DNA from: Steroidobacter denitrificans
GTDB taxonomy: Bacteria; Pseudomonadota; Gammaproteobacteria; Steroidobacterales; Steroidobacteraceae
Reading direction: 5' to 3'
NCBI RefSeq assembly: GCF_001579945.1
Contig: NZ_CP011971.1
Span: forward strand, 2,568,001 to 2,632,000
DNA length: 64,000 nt
Shown here: positions 36,286-46,276 of the stretch, in pieces
Position numbering within the stretch: position 1 is the first letter of the stretch
How the letters are laid out: each line of letters begins with the position of its first letter
Translations under genes and position numbers: made by a program
The notes under the pieces: model-generated
The model's database searches: none
What the model saw: only the letters and a program-made list of their open reading frames with translations
What the model was told of the DNA's origin: nothing

Positions 36286-38286
36286 TCAAATCGTCAGTCC
36301 GATGCGGGCGCCGTGCTGAGTCGCCTCCGCAATACGCCGCGGCGTCCAGGCGGCGCCTGCAATGTACAGCGGACAAATATTCGGCTCCTCGGCTCGCAGC
36401 TCTTCGTAGAGCCTACCATTCGGCACCGCGCCATAAACCAGCACCACCGTATCGAATCCTTCGATCCGATAGATTTTACCGCCGAAGGACGAAACGAAGA
36501 CCAGTTCCCCGGACCGCACCTCGGCGAGGCGACGATTGGAGTGGACCATGATCTCGCGATGTTCCAGACGGCTCAGAACGGCGCCCATCGAATACCTGCC
36601 CGTCGCCAGGCCTACCGAGGGAGATTTGTGAAAAATCGTCACCTGCTTGCCACGCTCGGCCAGGTACTCTGCGACGTTGAGCGTTTCGAACCCATCCTCC
36701 TGTGACACAAGGGCGATGCGCTCCCCGGTATCGGCCTTGCCGAGCAGCACATCCCAACCCTGTACGACATGCTCCAAGTGAATGCCGGGAATACCCTCGG
36801 GCAGCCGCGGTAGTGCTCCCGTGGCGATGACCAGCGCTTCGGGCGCCAAGACCCTGATGGTCTCGCGATCCGCGCGCGTCTCCAGCCGCACCTCCACGCC
36901 AAGGCGGTCGAGAGCGTTTTCTTCGAAATAGACCTGGTCCTCAAAGGAGTCGCGTCCCGGAGCCTTGGCGGCAATGAGAAGTTGTCCGCCAAGGCGCTTG
37001 CCCTGCTCGAGCACCGTTACTCTATGGCCTCGCATCGCGGCGATGCGCGCCGCCTCGGCTCCTGCGACCCCGCCGCCGACCACCAGCAGGCGCTTCGGCT
37101 TGTCCGCCGGACGAAATTTTTCCCGCCATTCCAGCTCGTTGCCGACCACCGGATTGACCGAACAGGTGGGCTTGACGAGGCTGTCCGGCAGATCGCTGTC
37201 GTTCGCCTCCTGGATACACCGGTTGCAGCCGATGCAGCGGCGAATCTCCATCAACCGTCCTTCGCGGGCCTTGTTGGCGAACTCGGGATCGGCGATGCCG
37301 GCTCGCGCCATCCCGACCAGGTCGCAATAATTGCCTTTCAGCAACTCCTCTGCGACCACAGGATCGTTGATCCGACCCGCGAAAATGACCTTGATGCTCG
37401 AATCCAGGTCCGCCCTTGCCGCCCTGCCTACCTCGCGGTACTCGGCTGGACCGTAAAACGAGGGGGGCACATAGGAGTGCGGGCCCCAGGAGTGGCCGAC
37501 ATCGAGATTGACGTAGTTCAGCAGACCCGTCTCCGCGATCGTGTAGGTCATCTCGCGCATCTCGAGATGATCGTACCCGCCCTGGCGGAATTCCTGGCCG
37601 TTGAGCCGCACGCCCAGTGCGAGACCGGTGCCGATACGCTTGCGGACACGCTCCAGGATCTCGATGATGAAGCGGACGCGCTCGGCCGGGCCGCCCCCCC
37701 AGCGATCCGTGCGAAGATTGAGTGCGGGGGACATGAAGCTCTGCGGCAGACTGTCGTGCGAGCAATGAATCTCCACTCCATCTGCCCCGGTTGCCTTGGC
37801 TACGGCTGCGGCGTCGGCATAGATGTCGATATAGGCGTCTATTTCCCCCTCGGTCATGGCGTGCGGCACGAAGTCATTGGCTTCGCTCACCGGTACGGAG
37901 GAAGGCGCCAGCGCACAACTGAACAGCGAAAATTGGAATACCGCGACCGCTCCTGCCTTATGCACTTCCTCGACGTAGCGCGTCGCGCCTTCCAGGAAGG
38001 CCGGAGCCTGGTAAAGTGCCTCGCGAGTCGTGAACGACACGCGCCGCAATAAAAGCTCATCCGGCGCCTCCGGCGGCAGCGGTGAGTTCAGAAGCCAGGT
38101 CTCGCCGCCGATCCAGCCGGTGCCGCCGCGCGCCTTGCCCACGTGGTGGGCGATGAAGGCGTCATCCAGCAATCCGCCGGAACGGGATGCCCAGATTGAG
38201 TTGGTCGTCTCGACGATTCGATTGGGCACGCGCATCGGCCCGACCTGTAGCGGCGAGAAGAGATGCTCGAACTGTTGCTTGCTCAT
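36286..38286 (-). CDS. FMN/[4Fe-4S]/FAD oxidoreductase of the 2,4-dienoyl-CoA reductase (OYE-like) family
   Basis: A 666-residue multidomain enzyme. Residues 1-340 form an Old-Yellow-Enzyme TIM barrel with FMN site (CSHDSLPQSFMSP; RTDRWGGGPAERVRF). The cysteines of RCIGCNRC and a later PTCSVNP bind a [4Fe-4S] cluster. Residues 385-660 hold FAD/NAD(P)H Rossmann folds (LLVVGGGVAGAEAARIAA; VIATGALPRLP). Relatives include FadH, BaiCD and trimethylamine dehydrogenase. In this context it may reduce a conjugated enone or dienoyl-CoA. GGGAG precedes the ATG; the gap to the preceding acyl-CoA dehydrogenase gene is 34 nt. Confidence 0.9.
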   Translation of the reverse strand: MSKQQFEHLFSPLQVGPMRVPNRIVETTNSIWASRSGGLLDDAFIAHHVGKARGGTGWIGGETWLLNSPLPPEAPDELLLRRVSFTTREALYQAPAFLEGATRYVEEVHKAGAVAVFQFSLFSCALAPSSVPVSEANDFVPHAMTEGEIDAYIDIYADAAAVAKATGADGVEIHCSHDSLPQSFMSPALNLRTDRWGGGPAERVRFIIEILERVRKRIGTGLALGVRLNGQEFRQGGYDHLEMREMTYTIAETGLLNYVNLDVGHSWGPHSYVPPSFYGPAEYREVGRAARADLDSSIKVIFAGRINDPVVAEELLKGNYCDLVGMARAGIADPEFANKAREGRLMEIRRCIGCNRCIQEANDSDLPDSLVKPTCSVNPVVGNELEWREKFRPADKPKRLLVVGGGVAGAEAARIAAMRGHRVTVLEQGKRLGGQLLIAAKAPGRDSFEDQVYFEENALDRLGVEVRLETRADRETIRVLAPEALVIATGALPRLPEGIPGIHLEHVVQGWDVLLGKADTGERIALVSQEDGFETLNVAEYLAERGKQVTIFHKSPSVGLATGRYSMGAVLSRLEHREIMVHSNRRLAEVRSGELVFVSSFGGKIYRIEGFDTVVLVYGAVPNGRLYEELRAEEPNICPLYIAGAAWTPRRIAEATQHGARIGLTI

Positions 38287-38320
38287 CGGCTCGCTCCCGG
38301 TTGCATATGATCAGTCTGCA

Positions 38321-39241
38321 TCAACCCCGTCCGGCAGTGTGCGCACGGGTGACGGCCATGCCATGGGCAGCTGCTCCACCTATTTCTTTACACAGTGCGC
38401 GCAGGCGCATAGTCCATCGATGCAACGGAAACTCGCGGGTGTAACCGATCGCGCCGTGCATCTGGTGGGCCTCCTGGAAGACGAGTTCCGCCATGGTCGC
38501 CGCCACCGTGGCTGCGGCGGCGGCCATCTCGGGATCCGGTGCCCGCCAGGCGGCCTCATAAGTCAGGCAGCGTGCTTTCTCGACTTCCACTGCGACTCGT
38601 GCCGCGCGGTGCCGAATGGCCTGATTGGCTGCGATCGGCCGTCCGAATTGCTTGCGATCCTTGATGTACTGGATCGTATGATCGAATGCGGCCCCCGCTG
38701 CCCCTACGATTTCCGCTGCAAGACCGATTCGCCACAAGGCCAGACAGTCCGCTGCCGAGATCGCCAAAGGCCGCCCCTTGGCGCGTACACGGATGCGGCC
38801 GACCGGATAGCCCCAGGCGGCACCGGCGCCGCGCACCTCGCAATCTGCAATATCGACCACCGCAACGACGTTGCGCTCCTCGTCGATGGTCACGATCCCC
38901 CGCGCGCTGTCGGCAAATCGCGTGAGTTCCTCGATACCTACCCTGCAAGGAACGAGCGGCCAGATATCGCTGCCCAGCGAAGGCCAAAGCACCGTTCGCC
39001 AGCCGATGGGAAGGACCGAAATCTCCCGGGTCACCAGCTCCGTCAGCAGCACCGCATCAAGATACGAGCCGCCCGCGGCGGCGATATCCAGGAAACCCGC
39101 ATCCGCGAGTTCGTGTTCGAGTTGCAGGTCGTACTGCGGATCGAGTTTCAGGGTACGGGTATCGGTTCCGCGATGCCTCGCCAGCAAGGTCCGAACGGAA
39201 TCGAGAACGGCTTGCTGCGTTTCATTCAGGGTCGTATCCAT
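38321..39241 (-). CDS. Acyl-CoA dehydrogenase, short subunit type
   Basis: A 306-residue acyl-CoA dehydrogenase-like protein, shorter than the usual 380. The C-terminal helical domain is clear (LAAEIVGAAGAAFDHTIQYIKDRKQFGRPIAANQAIRHRAA; HQMHGAIGYTREFPLHRW), while the N-terminal and beta domains are reduced. In steroid catabolism such short proteins are the second chain of alpha2beta2 enzymes. The ATG overlaps the stop of the upstream full-length dehydrogenase gene (TGATG), which supports a heteromeric complex. Confidence 0.87.
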   Translation of the reverse strand: MDTTLNETQQAVLDSVRTLLARHRGTDTRTLKLDPQYDLQLEHELADAGFLDIAAAGGSYLDAVLLTELVTREISVLPIGWRTVLWPSLGSDIWPLVPCRVGIEELTRFADSARGIVTIDEERNVVAVVDIADCEVRGAGAAWGYPVGRIRVRAKGRPLAISAADCLALWRIGLAAEIVGAAGAAFDHTIQYIKDRKQFGRPIAANQAIRHRAARVAVEVEKARCLTYEAAWRAPDPEMAAAAATVAATMAELVFQEAHQMHGAIGYTREFPLHRWTMRLRALCKEIGGAAAHGMAVTRAHTAGRG

Positions 39242-40389
39242 CACGCGCCCCCTGTTAGGCCGAGCGCCCGTTTCGCAATGATGCCGAGGTTGACCTCGAT
39301 GGAACCCGTCGCATGTCCGGAGGGCAAGGCACTTTTGAGCGCCTCATCTGCAAGAGAACCGGCCTGCAGCGCATCGGGTGAAAGTTCGAAAATCACATCC
39401 ACCGCGAACTGTTCCGCCCAGTTCGATGCCAGGCGGGCCAGGTTCGCCTCCGGTCCCGGAGGCAGGGACCGGGCGCGCGCATCGATGACGCGATAGGCGA
39501 TCGCCCGAGCTGCATGGCACGCAGCGATGGCGCGGCCTACCTTCTCCGCTACTGCGGGCGTCGATAACTCGCCTGATCCATGCAGACGCGCGATGAGTTC
39601 GTCCAGGAGCCGCAGGGCCCGCGCGAAGCGAGCCATGCCGATGCGCTCGAAAGCGAGCGCATCCATGGCGACCTTCCAGCCTTCTCCCTGCGGCCCCAGC
39701 CGCGATGAGACAGGCACCCGAAGATCATCGAAAAACAGTTCGCAAAACCCATGATCCATCAGGTTTGGAATCGGCCTGACGGTGAGGCCAGGCAGATTCA
39801 TGGGAACAAGCAGCACACTCAAGCCTGCCGGTCCGCGTGATGCCGGATCGGTACGCACGACCAGGAAACAGAAATCAGCCGTCAGGGCATAGCTCGTCCA
39901 CACCTTCTGACCGTTGATGAGATAATCCTCGCCGTCGCGGCTGGCCGAGGTTCTGAGAGCGGCAAGATCAGAGCCTGCATCCGGCTCGGAGAATCCCTGG
40001 CAGAACTGTATCTCGCCGCGGGACATCCCCCCAAGAAAATGGGTCTTCTGCTCAGGTGTGCCATAACGCATGATCGCCGGACCGATCCAGTTGACGTTCA
40101 TATATTGTTGACCGCGTGGGTCGCCGTACGCGGACAGCACTTCACTCAGTGCGAATAACTCCCAGGCTCCAGCGTTCCTGCCACCATGCTCCGTCGGCCA
40201 ATGGGGAGTCAGATAGCCGTGTTTGGCAAGTTTGGCGCAGAACTCTCGGCAAAATTCGTGGTGCGGCGTCCCTGCTGCCGCCGTGAGCGTATTCACCCCG
40301 ATGTCCCACCAGGGAGGCAGCTCCCTATCGAGGAAGACGGAAATCTCATTGCGAAAAGCCAGTGCCTCTTCAGGCCAACCGAACTCCAT
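39241..40389 (-). CDS. Acyl-CoA dehydrogenase, full-length
   Basis: A 382-residue FAD enzyme with the family core: GYLTPHWPTEHGG, FCQGFSEPDAGSDLAALRT, GQKVWTSYAL and FFDDLRVPVS. It oxidises an acyl-CoA to the enoyl-CoA, passing electrons to ETF. Of two close ATGs, 40389 is nine bases after GGAGG. It is translationally coupled to the short dehydrogenase downstream, and the pair probably forms one heterotetramer. Confidence 0.9.
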   Translation of the reverse strand: MEFGWPEEALAFRNEISVFLDRELPPWWDIGVNTLTAAAGTPHHEFCREFCAKLAKHGYLTPHWPTEHGGRNAGAWELFALSEVLSAYGDPRGQQYMNVNWIGPAIMRYGTPEQKTHFLGGMSRGEIQFCQGFSEPDAGSDLAALRTSASRDGEDYLINGQKVWTSYALTADFCFLVVRTDPASRGPAGLSVLLVPMNLPGLTVRPIPNLMDHGFCELFFDDLRVPVSSRLGPQGEGWKVAMDALAFERIGMARFARALRLLDELIARLHGSGELSTPAVAEKVGRAIAACHAARAIAYRVIDARARSLPPGPEANLARLASNWAEQFAVDVIFELSPDALQAGSLADEALKSALPSGHATGSIEVNLGIIAKRALGLTGGA

Positions 40390-40451
40390 GGACATTTTCC
40401 TCCAGGCTCGCACCCGCACCGCATTTCGCTGACTGCCGCGGACTTCGCAAC

Positions 40452-42329
40452 TCAGCTGCCATTGGAACCCTTCCACCGGATCACACGCGGCACGACGGGC
40501 TCCTGGAACAGCGCTTCGACCGCGGCGGCGCGCCGGCGCAATACAGCAAGCGGACTGACCGACTGCTTGGCTGTCAATTCTCCGCTATCGATCGTGGGCG
40601 GCTCCGGCTCCAACATCAGCCGCACGATACGGCCGGCACTGCCCTGATCCGCGTTCAATGCTCCAAGACGCTGCTCGAAAGTCCCGCGCACAGCTACGCT
40701 GGCTACGATGCGGTCCGGGTCAGCTCCATCCGGCAGGGACGGATCGAGTGTGCGGCAGACATCCAGGTTCGGAAACACGAGCGCGCCAACCTCGCTTTGC
40801 CCCTCGCCGACGATGACGACATCGCGAGCCAATGCCGCAAAGGCCGCGAGCGCTTTCAGGCGCAGGGTTTCGGTATTGACCCAGGTGCCGGTGATGAGTT
40901 TGAAATTCTCCGCCAACCGACCTTCGAGGCGCAGCCGTAAATCGCCACCGGGCAGATCGACGAAGCTCGCGGCGTCTCCCAGTCGAAAAAAACCCTCTTC
41001 GTCGAAGGCACGCTCGTTGAGTTCCGGCTGCCGCCAGTATCCCGGCGTCACGCTCGGCCCCTTGAAGCGCAGCTCCAGCTTGTCATCGACCGGCGCAAGC
41101 TTCACCTCCATGCCAGGCACGGGCACGCCCATGATCGGCTCGCAGCCAGGATCGCGCATGGTGACCAGCGCACACGGTCCGCACTCGGTCGACCCGCCGA
41201 TGGAGATATACGACACCTCGCCGCCAGCCTGATGTGTGACTTCGTCGAAGCCGCGGCGCACGTGAGGAGGACAAAGTGCGCCGCCGTAGTTCATCACCCT
41301 CAGCCGGCTGAAGAAATTCTTCCGCAGCGGTTCGTCGCTCGACAGATGGGGCAACAGCGCCGCCATCCCGCCCGGCGTGCTGCCATAGAATGTCGGTGCA
41401 ATCTCGCGCAGCGCCTGAAGCGTTCCGTCGATTCGACCGGGCACCGGCTGGCCCGGATCGATGTAGAAGGAGCCACCGCCCGTCAATGCAATACCCACGC
41501 AGAATGTGCCGCCGAAGGTGTGATGCCAGGGCAGCCAGTCCACCAGCACGGGCGGTTGGGCATAGATCGCGGGAAGTGTCTGAATGAGCTGCTGCCGGTT
41601 GCAGCAGATCATCTCGTGCGTGAAGATCACGCCCTTGGGCCTCCCGGTCGTGCCCGAGGTGAAAAGCACCTTGACCGGCTGATTCGGGCTGATGGCTTCA
41701 TAGGCGCGCTCGACAGCCGCTGTCGGCTCCGTGCGCAACAGCGCGTCCAGGGGTGTTGCATCGTCACCGTCGCATTGTCCAGTTACCCACTCAACCTGGG
41801 GAAATGCTGCCTTGACTGCGCGACGATAGGCGACGCTGCTGGACGCATACACCAGGCCTGGCCGGCACAGTGCCGCGAGCCACTTCAGCTGATCATGATC
41901 CTTCGCCTGTAGTGAATAGGCGGGCGCGACCGGGATATAGGGCACTCCGACATGTGAGCAAGCGAGCGCAAGCAGCTGATTCTCGATCTGGTTCTCCGAA
42001 AGGATCATCACCGGACGTTCGACCGACAATCTCCGATCAAGCAATGCTTGACCGAGCGAGCGCACGGCCGCCAGCGTCATGCCGTAGGTCCACTCCTCCC
42101 AGGCATGCTCACGGATCACTTCCCGCGGCCGCTGCGCGATGAATACGCGGTCCGGTACCTCGCGCGCCCAGCGCAGGAGCAGTTCGGTACAGCGATGCGG
42201 ATAGGCTTCCAGTGGAATGTTGCGGCGTATTAGAAAGGATCCGTCGGCACGGCTTTCGACCTTGCAGCTCTCATCGACCGGCAGCAGTCGATCATGGAGC
42301 CGCGGCTTCGCTTCGCCGTGCGTGTTCAT
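40452..42329 (-). CDS. Acyl-CoA synthetase, feruloyl-CoA synthetase-like
   Basis: A 625-residue ANL-type ligase. FTSGTTGRPKGVIFTHEM (A3), the A5 region SIGGSTECGPC, GFFRLGDAASF (A7) and LEGRLAENFKLITGTWVN (A8) follow the feruloyl-CoA synthetase pattern, in which the C-terminal subdomain differs from typical fatty-acid ligases. No clear A10 lysine motif of the PxTxxGK type is seen. The ATG overlaps the stop of the fused dehydrogenase gene (ATGA). It likely activates a carboxylic acid that the adjacent dehydrogenases oxidise. Confidence 0.87.
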   Translation of the reverse strand: MNTHGEAKPRLHDRLLPVDESCKVESRADGSFLIRRNIPLEAYPHRCTELLLRWAREVPDRVFIAQRPREVIREHAWEEWTYGMTLAAVRSLGQALLDRRLSVERPVMILSENQIENQLLALACSHVGVPYIPVAPAYSLQAKDHDQLKWLAALCRPGLVYASSSVAYRRAVKAAFPQVEWVTGQCDGDDATPLDALLRTEPTAAVERAYEAISPNQPVKVLFTSGTTGRPKGVIFTHEMICCNRQQLIQTLPAIYAQPPVLVDWLPWHHTFGGTFCVGIALTGGGSFYIDPGQPVPGRIDGTLQALREIAPTFYGSTPGGMAALLPHLSSDEPLRKNFFSRLRVMNYGGALCPPHVRRGFDEVTHQAGGEVSYISIGGSTECGPCALVTMRDPGCEPIMGVPVPGMEVKLAPVDDKLELRFKGPSVTPGYWRQPELNERAFDEEGFFRLGDAASFVDLPGGDLRLRLEGRLAENFKLITGTWVNTETLRLKALAAFAALARDVVIVGEGQSEVGALVFPNLDVCRTLDPSLPDGADPDRIVASVAVRGTFEQRLGALNADQGSAGRIVRLMLEPEPPTIDSGELTAKQSVSPLAVLRRRAAAVEALFQEPVVPRVIRWKGSNGS

Positions 42330-44620
42330 TGGGGCAAGCCCAGCACCGCCTTGGCGACGATATTGCGCTGGATATCGTTGGTGCCTGCATAAATCGCCGC
42401 GGGGCGCGCCAGGAAATATTGTTTCGCGACATGAATCGAAGTACCGTCGGCCAACGGCTCCTGTTCATCGAGGACGGCACTCTCGCCGCCGATATCGAGC
42501 ATCATGTCTGCGATCCGCTGGAAGGTCTCGCTGATCCAGATCTTGAGGATGGAAACCTCGGGTCCGACCTCTCCGCCGCCTTCCAGCACGTTGACCACGC
42601 GCACGAAGGCCGCACCCAGATCGAGGACATCGAGCCGCAGTTTCTCGAAGCGGGTACGTGCCACCGGTTCATTCCACAGGCCGCGCGAGCGCAGAAGCCT
42701 GCCCAGGAGCTCGAGCGGATATCGGGCAAGCTTGGGGTGGCCGATCATGATCCGCTCCGTGCCGAGAACCGACTTTGCCATCGGCCAGGCACGATTCATT
42801 TCGCCGACCAGGTTCTCCTTGGGCACGCGCACATTGTCGAAGAACATCTCGCAGAAGCTGGTCTCGCCGCAGAGATTGACGATCGGCCGCACGGTGATGC
42901 CGGGCGTCTGCAGATCCACGAGAAGAATGCTCAGACCTTCATGCTTTTTTGCATGCGGATCGGTCCGGACCAATATGAAAGTTCCCTCGTAGTGATCGGC
43001 GTCGCTGGTCCAGATCTTTTGCCCGTTGACCACGAATTCGTTGCCCTCGAGCACCGCAGTAGTCCGCGCTGCGGCCACGTCCGACCCGGCGCCGGGCTCC
43101 GAATAGCCCTGAGCCCACAGCATCTCGCCGGAGAGGATCTTGGGCAGATACTTCTTGCGCTGACTATCCGTGCCGTAGCGGATCAGCAGCGGTCCGAGCA
43201 TGTTCAGCGCCGCATTCGGTGTCAGAAAAATCCCGTAGCGATCAAACTCTTCCTGCAGCCTTACTTGATCGTGGGCCGAAAGCCCCATGCCACCGTATTC
43301 GGTCGGCCAGTTGGGCGCTCCCCAGCCCTTCTGATAGAGCTTGCGTAGCCACGGCCTCGCTTTCACCAGGTTGATGCGATAGGGTGGAAAGCGCCACTCG
43401 GGCGGAAAGTGAGACTCGGCAAAGGCACGAGCCTCCTGCTGTAATGGTGTCCGCACCTCGTCGGCATCCGCCTCTTGTGCGTTCGGATCGGCATCCACCA
43501 GTCTGCCGTAACGCCGGCGATGTACGGTGGCGTTCCCGAGCCACGCCGCCAACACCATGGCGCGCTTGAGAAACAAGCCGACGTTGCATTCATCGGTGTA
43601 GCCCATTCCACCGTAGATATGCACTGCACCCTTCGCTACCTGCAGCGCGGCGTCCGAGGCGCGTGCCTTGAGCTGGCTTGCCGCAAGCGCGCGCCGCCGG
43701 GGATCGGTGGAAGCATCGAATACCGCCGTGGTCTGGTGCAGTACGGCACGGGATACTTCGACCTGCATATACAGATCGACGGCGCGGTGCTGCAGCGCCT
43801 GAAAGCTGCCGATGGGCCGGTCGAACTGGCGCCGAACCTTCATGTATTCGACCGTCATGTCGAAGACACCGGACATCAGCCCGACGAGTTCCGCGCCGGC
43901 AGCGAGGCGAGCCTCGTCCAGCGCTAATTCCAGCGACTCCAGGGCCTGCGGACCGTTCGCGATAAGCGCCTCGGTTCCGAGCGGAACATCCTGTAACGCA
44001 ACATCGCTCCACGTACCACCATCGACTCGTAAGTGCGGCGTGACGGTCACTCCCGCAGCCTCGCGGTCCACCAGATACAGTCCACAGCCATCGATGCCGC
44101 GTGCGGAGACAAGGAAGGCATCAGCCGATTCCGCGATCGGCACGAAACGCTTGCGGCCATGAAGAACATAGCCGCCGTTGCGCGCCTCGACGCGCGTCGC
44201 GATCGGCTCGACGGAATGCGGCTCGGCGCCCAGCTCCTGCCAAGCCAGCGTCGGCAGCCAGGTGCCCGCGGCCAGACGCTGCAGCCATTGCTTATTCGCA
44301 TCATTGAGGCTGTGCGCCAAAACGCCGGCGGCCAGCACGCCGACCGCGACCAGCGGCTCCGGTGCAAGCGATCGTCCGTACTGTTCCAGGATGAGTGCGA
44401 GCTGACGGAAGTTGAGTTGGCTGCCGCCGCAAGTCGACGCTATCCGGCAGCCGACCCAGCCCATCGAGGCCATTTCGTTCCAGGCCTGCCGATCGAAGCT
44501 CGGCGTGGCACCCCGCAGGCCGCGCACTCGTTTGTATTCAGGATCACGCGCGCAATACGCGGCGGCGGCCTCTTCGATCATGCGATCATCATCGCTCATG
44601 CGGTCATCTTCTTCGCTCAT
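42326..44620 (-). CDS. Two-domain fused acyl-CoA dehydrogenase (FadE34-like)
   Basis: A 764-residue protein containing two acyl-CoA dehydrogenase modules in one chain. The first (about 20-365) contains QFDRPIGSFQALQHRAVD and VHIYGGMGYTDE but a divergent FAD region. The second (about 385-764) has PNWPTEYGGMG, WAQGYSEPGAGSDVAAARTT, GQKIWTSDADHYEG and the C-terminal GTNDIQRNIVAK. Fused dehydrogenases of this kind (FadE34/ChsE3) act on steroid side-chain CoA esters in actinobacteria. The ATG at 44620 has GGAG seven bases upstream. It is the first gene of an operon running to about 35.7 kb. Confidence 0.9.
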   Translation of the reverse strand: MSEEDDRMSDDDRMIEEAAAAYCARDPEYKRVRGLRGATPSFDRQAWNEMASMGWVGCRIASTCGGSQLNFRQLALILEQYGRSLAPEPLVAVGVLAAGVLAHSLNDANKQWLQRLAAGTWLPTLAWQELGAEPHSVEPIATRVEARNGGYVLHGRKRFVPIAESADAFLVSARGIDGCGLYLVDREAAGVTVTPHLRVDGGTWSDVALQDVPLGTEALIANGPQALESLELALDEARLAAGAELVGLMSGVFDMTVEYMKVRRQFDRPIGSFQALQHRAVDLYMQVEVSRAVLHQTTAVFDASTDPRRRALAASQLKARASDAALQVAKGAVHIYGGMGYTDECNVGLFLKRAMVLAAWLGNATVHRRRYGRLVDADPNAQEADADEVRTPLQQEARAFAESHFPPEWRFPPYRINLVKARPWLRKLYQKGWGAPNWPTEYGGMGLSAHDQVRLQEEFDRYGIFLTPNAALNMLGPLLIRYGTDSQRKKYLPKILSGEMLWAQGYSEPGAGSDVAAARTTAVLEGNEFVVNGQKIWTSDADHYEGTFILVRTDPHAKKHEGLSILLVDLQTPGITVRPIVNLCGETSFCEMFFDNVRVPKENLVGEMNRAWPMAKSVLGTERIMIGHPKLARYPLELLGRLLRSRGLWNEPVARTRFEKLRLDVLDLGAAFVRVVNVLEGGGEVGPEVSILKIWISETFQRIADMMLDIGGESAVLDEQEPLADGTSIHVAKQYFLARPAAIYAGTNDIQRNIVAKAVLGLPQ

Positions 44621-44788
44621 GGCATCGCTCCGCATTCGAACAACGTGATTCGCACGGCCGGAGCCGAATGGCCGGCGTAGGATCCCGCAACATCGATATC
44701 AGTATCTGCATCTGCCTCTAACCCCTATGTCGCATCCGGATGCAGTTCCGTTCGGATTTCGAATCATTCACGCCATGCGTACATCTTC

Positions 44789-44834
44789 ATGAACAACATA
44801 CTACATCATGAACGGCTATGGAATGACGCGTCAA
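44789..44834 (-). promoter_or_regulatory. Candidate promoter and degenerate operator of the fused dehydrogenase operon
   Basis: On the minus strand: TTGACG (44834-44829), an 18-base spacer, CATGAT (44810-44805), and then GTATGTTGTTCAT, which matches the island operator GAACGTCGTTCAT at 10 of 13 positions. It is about 170 nt before the ATG. It is weaker than the sites at 30.2, 34.3 and 46.5 kb. Confidence 0.45.
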
Positions 44835-44913
44835 GGCGGGCTACCCGCTGTACACCTGTCGTATCGATGCCGGCGGTACCGCGGGCCAGGATCCGGGAAT
44901 AGTCCAGGATCGA

Positions 44914-46170
44914 CTATGTCTTGGACTCCTGTTGCATACCTCGTGCTGCCTTGAGGCGCAGTATCTCGGAGCGATCGGCAGCAAACCCTTCGGCAATCAT
45001 GGCATCGACCTCCGCCGTGCTGTAGCCGGCCTCGGTCAACACCTCGCGTGTATGCTCGCCTTGCATGGGCGGGTGTCTCTTCACCAAGGCTGGGGTGCCC
45101 GAGAAGTGAATCGGAACGCCCGTGACCTCGACATGACCGAGCTCCGGATGCGGCAGGGAAACGATCATATTGTTATGCAGTATCTGCGGATCCTTGACTA
45201 TATCGTCCAAATCGTTGACCGGCGCCGTCAAGACATCGGCGGCGACCAGCCTATCGATCAATTCGTCACGGTCGATCTGACGGGTGCGCTCGCTCATGAG
45301 CCGGTCCAACTCGTCATGGTTGGCGCGTCGCAGCGCAACATCGAGAAAACGTGGATCTTTGTCCCAATCGGCCTCCAGCGCCCTGCAGATCTTGGGAAAG
45401 AACTTCTGGCTCGGCGAGGTGATGATCACCTCCTTGCCATCGCGTGTCGGGTATATTCCGGACGGTGCGAAGACATTGCTGCGGTTGCCGGTGCGAGGCA
45501 TCCGCTCGCCGGTGCCGAGGAACGAGCCGACGAAACCCGCCTGGGCATGCATCATGGCGTCGAGCAGCGATACGTTGACGCATTGACCCTGACCGGTGGT
45601 ATTGCGCACATGCAGGGCCGCAAGTGCCGCGTTGGCCGCCAGGAGCGAAGTCATTACGTCCACGACGGTAACGCCCATTCGCACCGGCCCCCCCGAAGGC
45701 TCGCCGTTGAAGCGAATGGCGCCGGCGTAACCCTGCGCCAGGAAATCCACGCCGGGCCGCCCGGCATACGGACCATCCGCGCCGAACGCGGTGACGCCGA
45801 CCCAGATGATGTCGGGTTTGTGCGCTCTGACCTGCTCGTAATTGATACCAAAGCGGGTCAACCCCGGCTCGCGTACATTTGTGATGAGAATGTCGGCCGT
45901 CGCAGCCAGGCGACCGAAAACCTCCTGCGCCTGCGGTCTGCGTAGATCCAGCACGATACCTCGCTTGCTGCGATTGACGGAGAGGTACGGACCGGACTCG
46001 CCGCCTCGCTGCATACCGAAATGACGGCCTTCGTCACCATGATGAGACTCGATCTTGATGACTTCGGCACCCATGTCGCCCAGCAGCGTGGCAGCGTAAG
46101 GCCCCGCCAGCATGACGCCTACATCGAGCACCCGCAGGCCGGCGAGTGGGCTGGTGGAATTCTCTTGCAT
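44914..46170 (-). CDS. CaiB/BaiF family CoA transferase
   Basis: A 418-residue class III CoA transferase or racemase. PLAGLRVLDVGVMLAGPYAATLLGDMGAEVIKIE, the catalytic Asp region GVDFLAQGYAG, and NRSKRGIVLDLRRP are typical. It transfers CoA between carboxylic acids, or acts as a 2-methylacyl-CoA racemase as known for steroid side chains; sequence inspection does not decide. The ATG at 46170 is preferred over the adjacent 46173, being five bases after AGGAG. It has its own promoter with island operator at 46232-46276. Confidence 0.9.
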   Translation of the reverse strand: MQENSTSPLAGLRVLDVGVMLAGPYAATLLGDMGAEVIKIESHHGDEGRHFGMQRGGESGPYLSVNRSKRGIVLDLRRPQAQEVFGRLAATADILITNVREPGLTRFGINYEQVRAHKPDIIWVGVTAFGADGPYAGRPGVDFLAQGYAGAIRFNGEPSGGPVRMGVTVVDVMTSLLAANAALAALHVRNTTGQGQCVNVSLLDAMMHAQAGFVGSFLGTGERMPRTGNRSNVFAPSGIYPTRDGKEVIITSPSQKFFPKICRALEADWDKDPRFLDVALRRANHDELDRLMSERTRQIDRDELIDRLVAADVLTAPVNDLDDIVKDPQILHNNMIVSLPHPELGHVEVTGVPIHFSGTPALVKRHPPMQGEHTREVLTEAGYSTAEVDAMIAEGFAADRSEILRLKAARGMQQESKT

Positions 46171-46231
46171 CATCGCTCCTCTTGCTCCGCATCTGCGGGC
46201 ATAACGGCATATTCACCGTCACACATAATTC

Positions 46232-46276
46232 TGAACGGCATTCGTAAAACTATGTGCAAGCACCGGACAATGTCAA
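46232..46276 (-). promoter_or_regulatory. Promoter and operator variant of the CoA transferase gene
   Basis: On the minus strand: TTGACA (46276-46271), 16-base spacer, CATAGT (46254-46249), and the palindrome variant GAATGCCGTTC (plus strand GAACGGCATTC at 46233-46243) followed by AGAATTAT. Position relative to the -10 fits a repressor site. Confidence 0.6.
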
